The translations under genes were made by a program, and so were the position numbers. A stretch of 7,039 bases of DNA from Desulfobacterales bacterium (lineage in GTDB: Bacteria > Desulfobacterota > Desulfobacteria > Desulfobacterales > Desulfobacteraceae): NCBI GenBank assembly GCA_022361095.1, contig JAKSBO010000913.1:1-7039 (forward strand), in the 5' to 3' direction. A model generated the notes under the pieces. That model saw nothing but the letters and a program-made list of their open reading frames with translations. It searched no databases and was not told where the DNA came from. Below are positions 6,810 to 7,039 of this stretch, piece by piece; within the stretch, counting starts at the first letter, position 1, and each line of letters begins with the position of its first letter.

Positions 6810-7039
6810 ATGTTACGCAGGACAAGCCGAACCATAATCACCGTACTCATCGCAGCAGTTCTTACCCTGGGAACAGCGTTTGCCGGCAAGCCGCCCAAAA
6901 TAAAAATCGGGAGCGTGGGCTGGACCGGGGTGACCATCAAAACGGAACTGGCGGTGGCCATTCTTGACAGCATCGGATATGACGCACAGAACCTGACCAT
7001 GTCAGTACCCATCACTTACATGGCCCTGTCCAAAGGGGA
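6810..7039 (+). CDS. ABC-transporter substrate-binding protein, glycine betaine/choline type (partial)
   Basis: Only the first 76 codons are in the window, continuing past the right edge. TAAGGAG (6798-6804) lies five bases before the ATG. Residues 1-25 form a Sec signal peptide: LRRTSR, then a hydrophobic core IITVLIAAVLTL, then AFA before Gly26. There is no lipobox cysteine, so a soluble periplasmic protein is expected. The mature start KIKIGSVGWTG...TELAVAILDSIGYDA resembles the ProX/OpuAC family, in which a conserved W near the start and a GY turn after the first helix are typical. With betA directly upstream it probably delivers choline, betaine or a related quaternary amine to an importer encoded further right. 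The substrate cannot be fixed from this fragment. Confidence 0.82.
   Translation, partial: MLRRTSRTIITVLIAAVLTLGTAFAGKPPKIKIGSVGWTGVTIKTELAVAILDSIGYDAQNLTMSVPITYMALSKG

Overview
The window carries a choline-to-glycine-betaine locus from what looks like a Gram-negative anaerobe of the Desulfobacterota (Desulfobacteraceae-like). That placement is an inference. It rests on moderate GC in the genes with AT-rich spacers, a cleavable Sec signal on a periplasmic binding protein, a multi-PAS sensor, and the overall look of the BetA/BetB proteins. No rRNA or other taxonomic marker is present.

Layout from left to right: (1) 1-1616, minus strand: the N-terminal 538 codons of a GAF plus three-PAS sensory protein whose output domain lies beyond the left edge. 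(2) 1617-2212: a divergent intergenic region of about 600 bp holding two tandem, diverged copies of a roughly 90-bp hairpin repeat (A and B) and a near-consensus sigma-70-type promoter for the next gene. (3) 2213-3679, plus: betB, betaine aldehyde dehydrogenase, closed by a strong intrinsic terminator. (4) 3758-4108: an AT-rich spacer with a long imperfect hairpin built from a 9-bp iteration. (5) 4109-4894, plus: a GntR-family (FadR/FCD) regulator. (6) 4895-5034: a third copy (C) of the hairpin repeat, inverted relative to A and B and ending exactly at the betA ribosome binding site. (7) 5035-6702, plus: betA, choline dehydrogenase, followed by a perfect 13-bp GC-rich hairpin. (8) 6810 to the right edge, plus: the start of a secreted ABC-transporter substrate-binding protein of the glycine betaine/choline type.

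The enzymes form the classical two-step pathway: BetA oxidises choline to betaine aldehyde, and BetB oxidises that to glycine betaine. The binding protein downstream probably feeds choline or betaine into the cell. The FCD-type GntR protein occupies the position usually held by BetI (TetR family) in proteobacterial bet loci, so it is the obvious candidate regulator.

The main structure not explained by the genes is the repeat family. A 93-bp inverted pair (B and C, 82 of 93 positions identical) encloses betB plus the regulator, and a third, older copy sits in tandem with B. The copies keep the same two-hairpin architecture, with some stem positions changed on both sides. No complete new multi-gene system is evident; the enzymes are well-known families.
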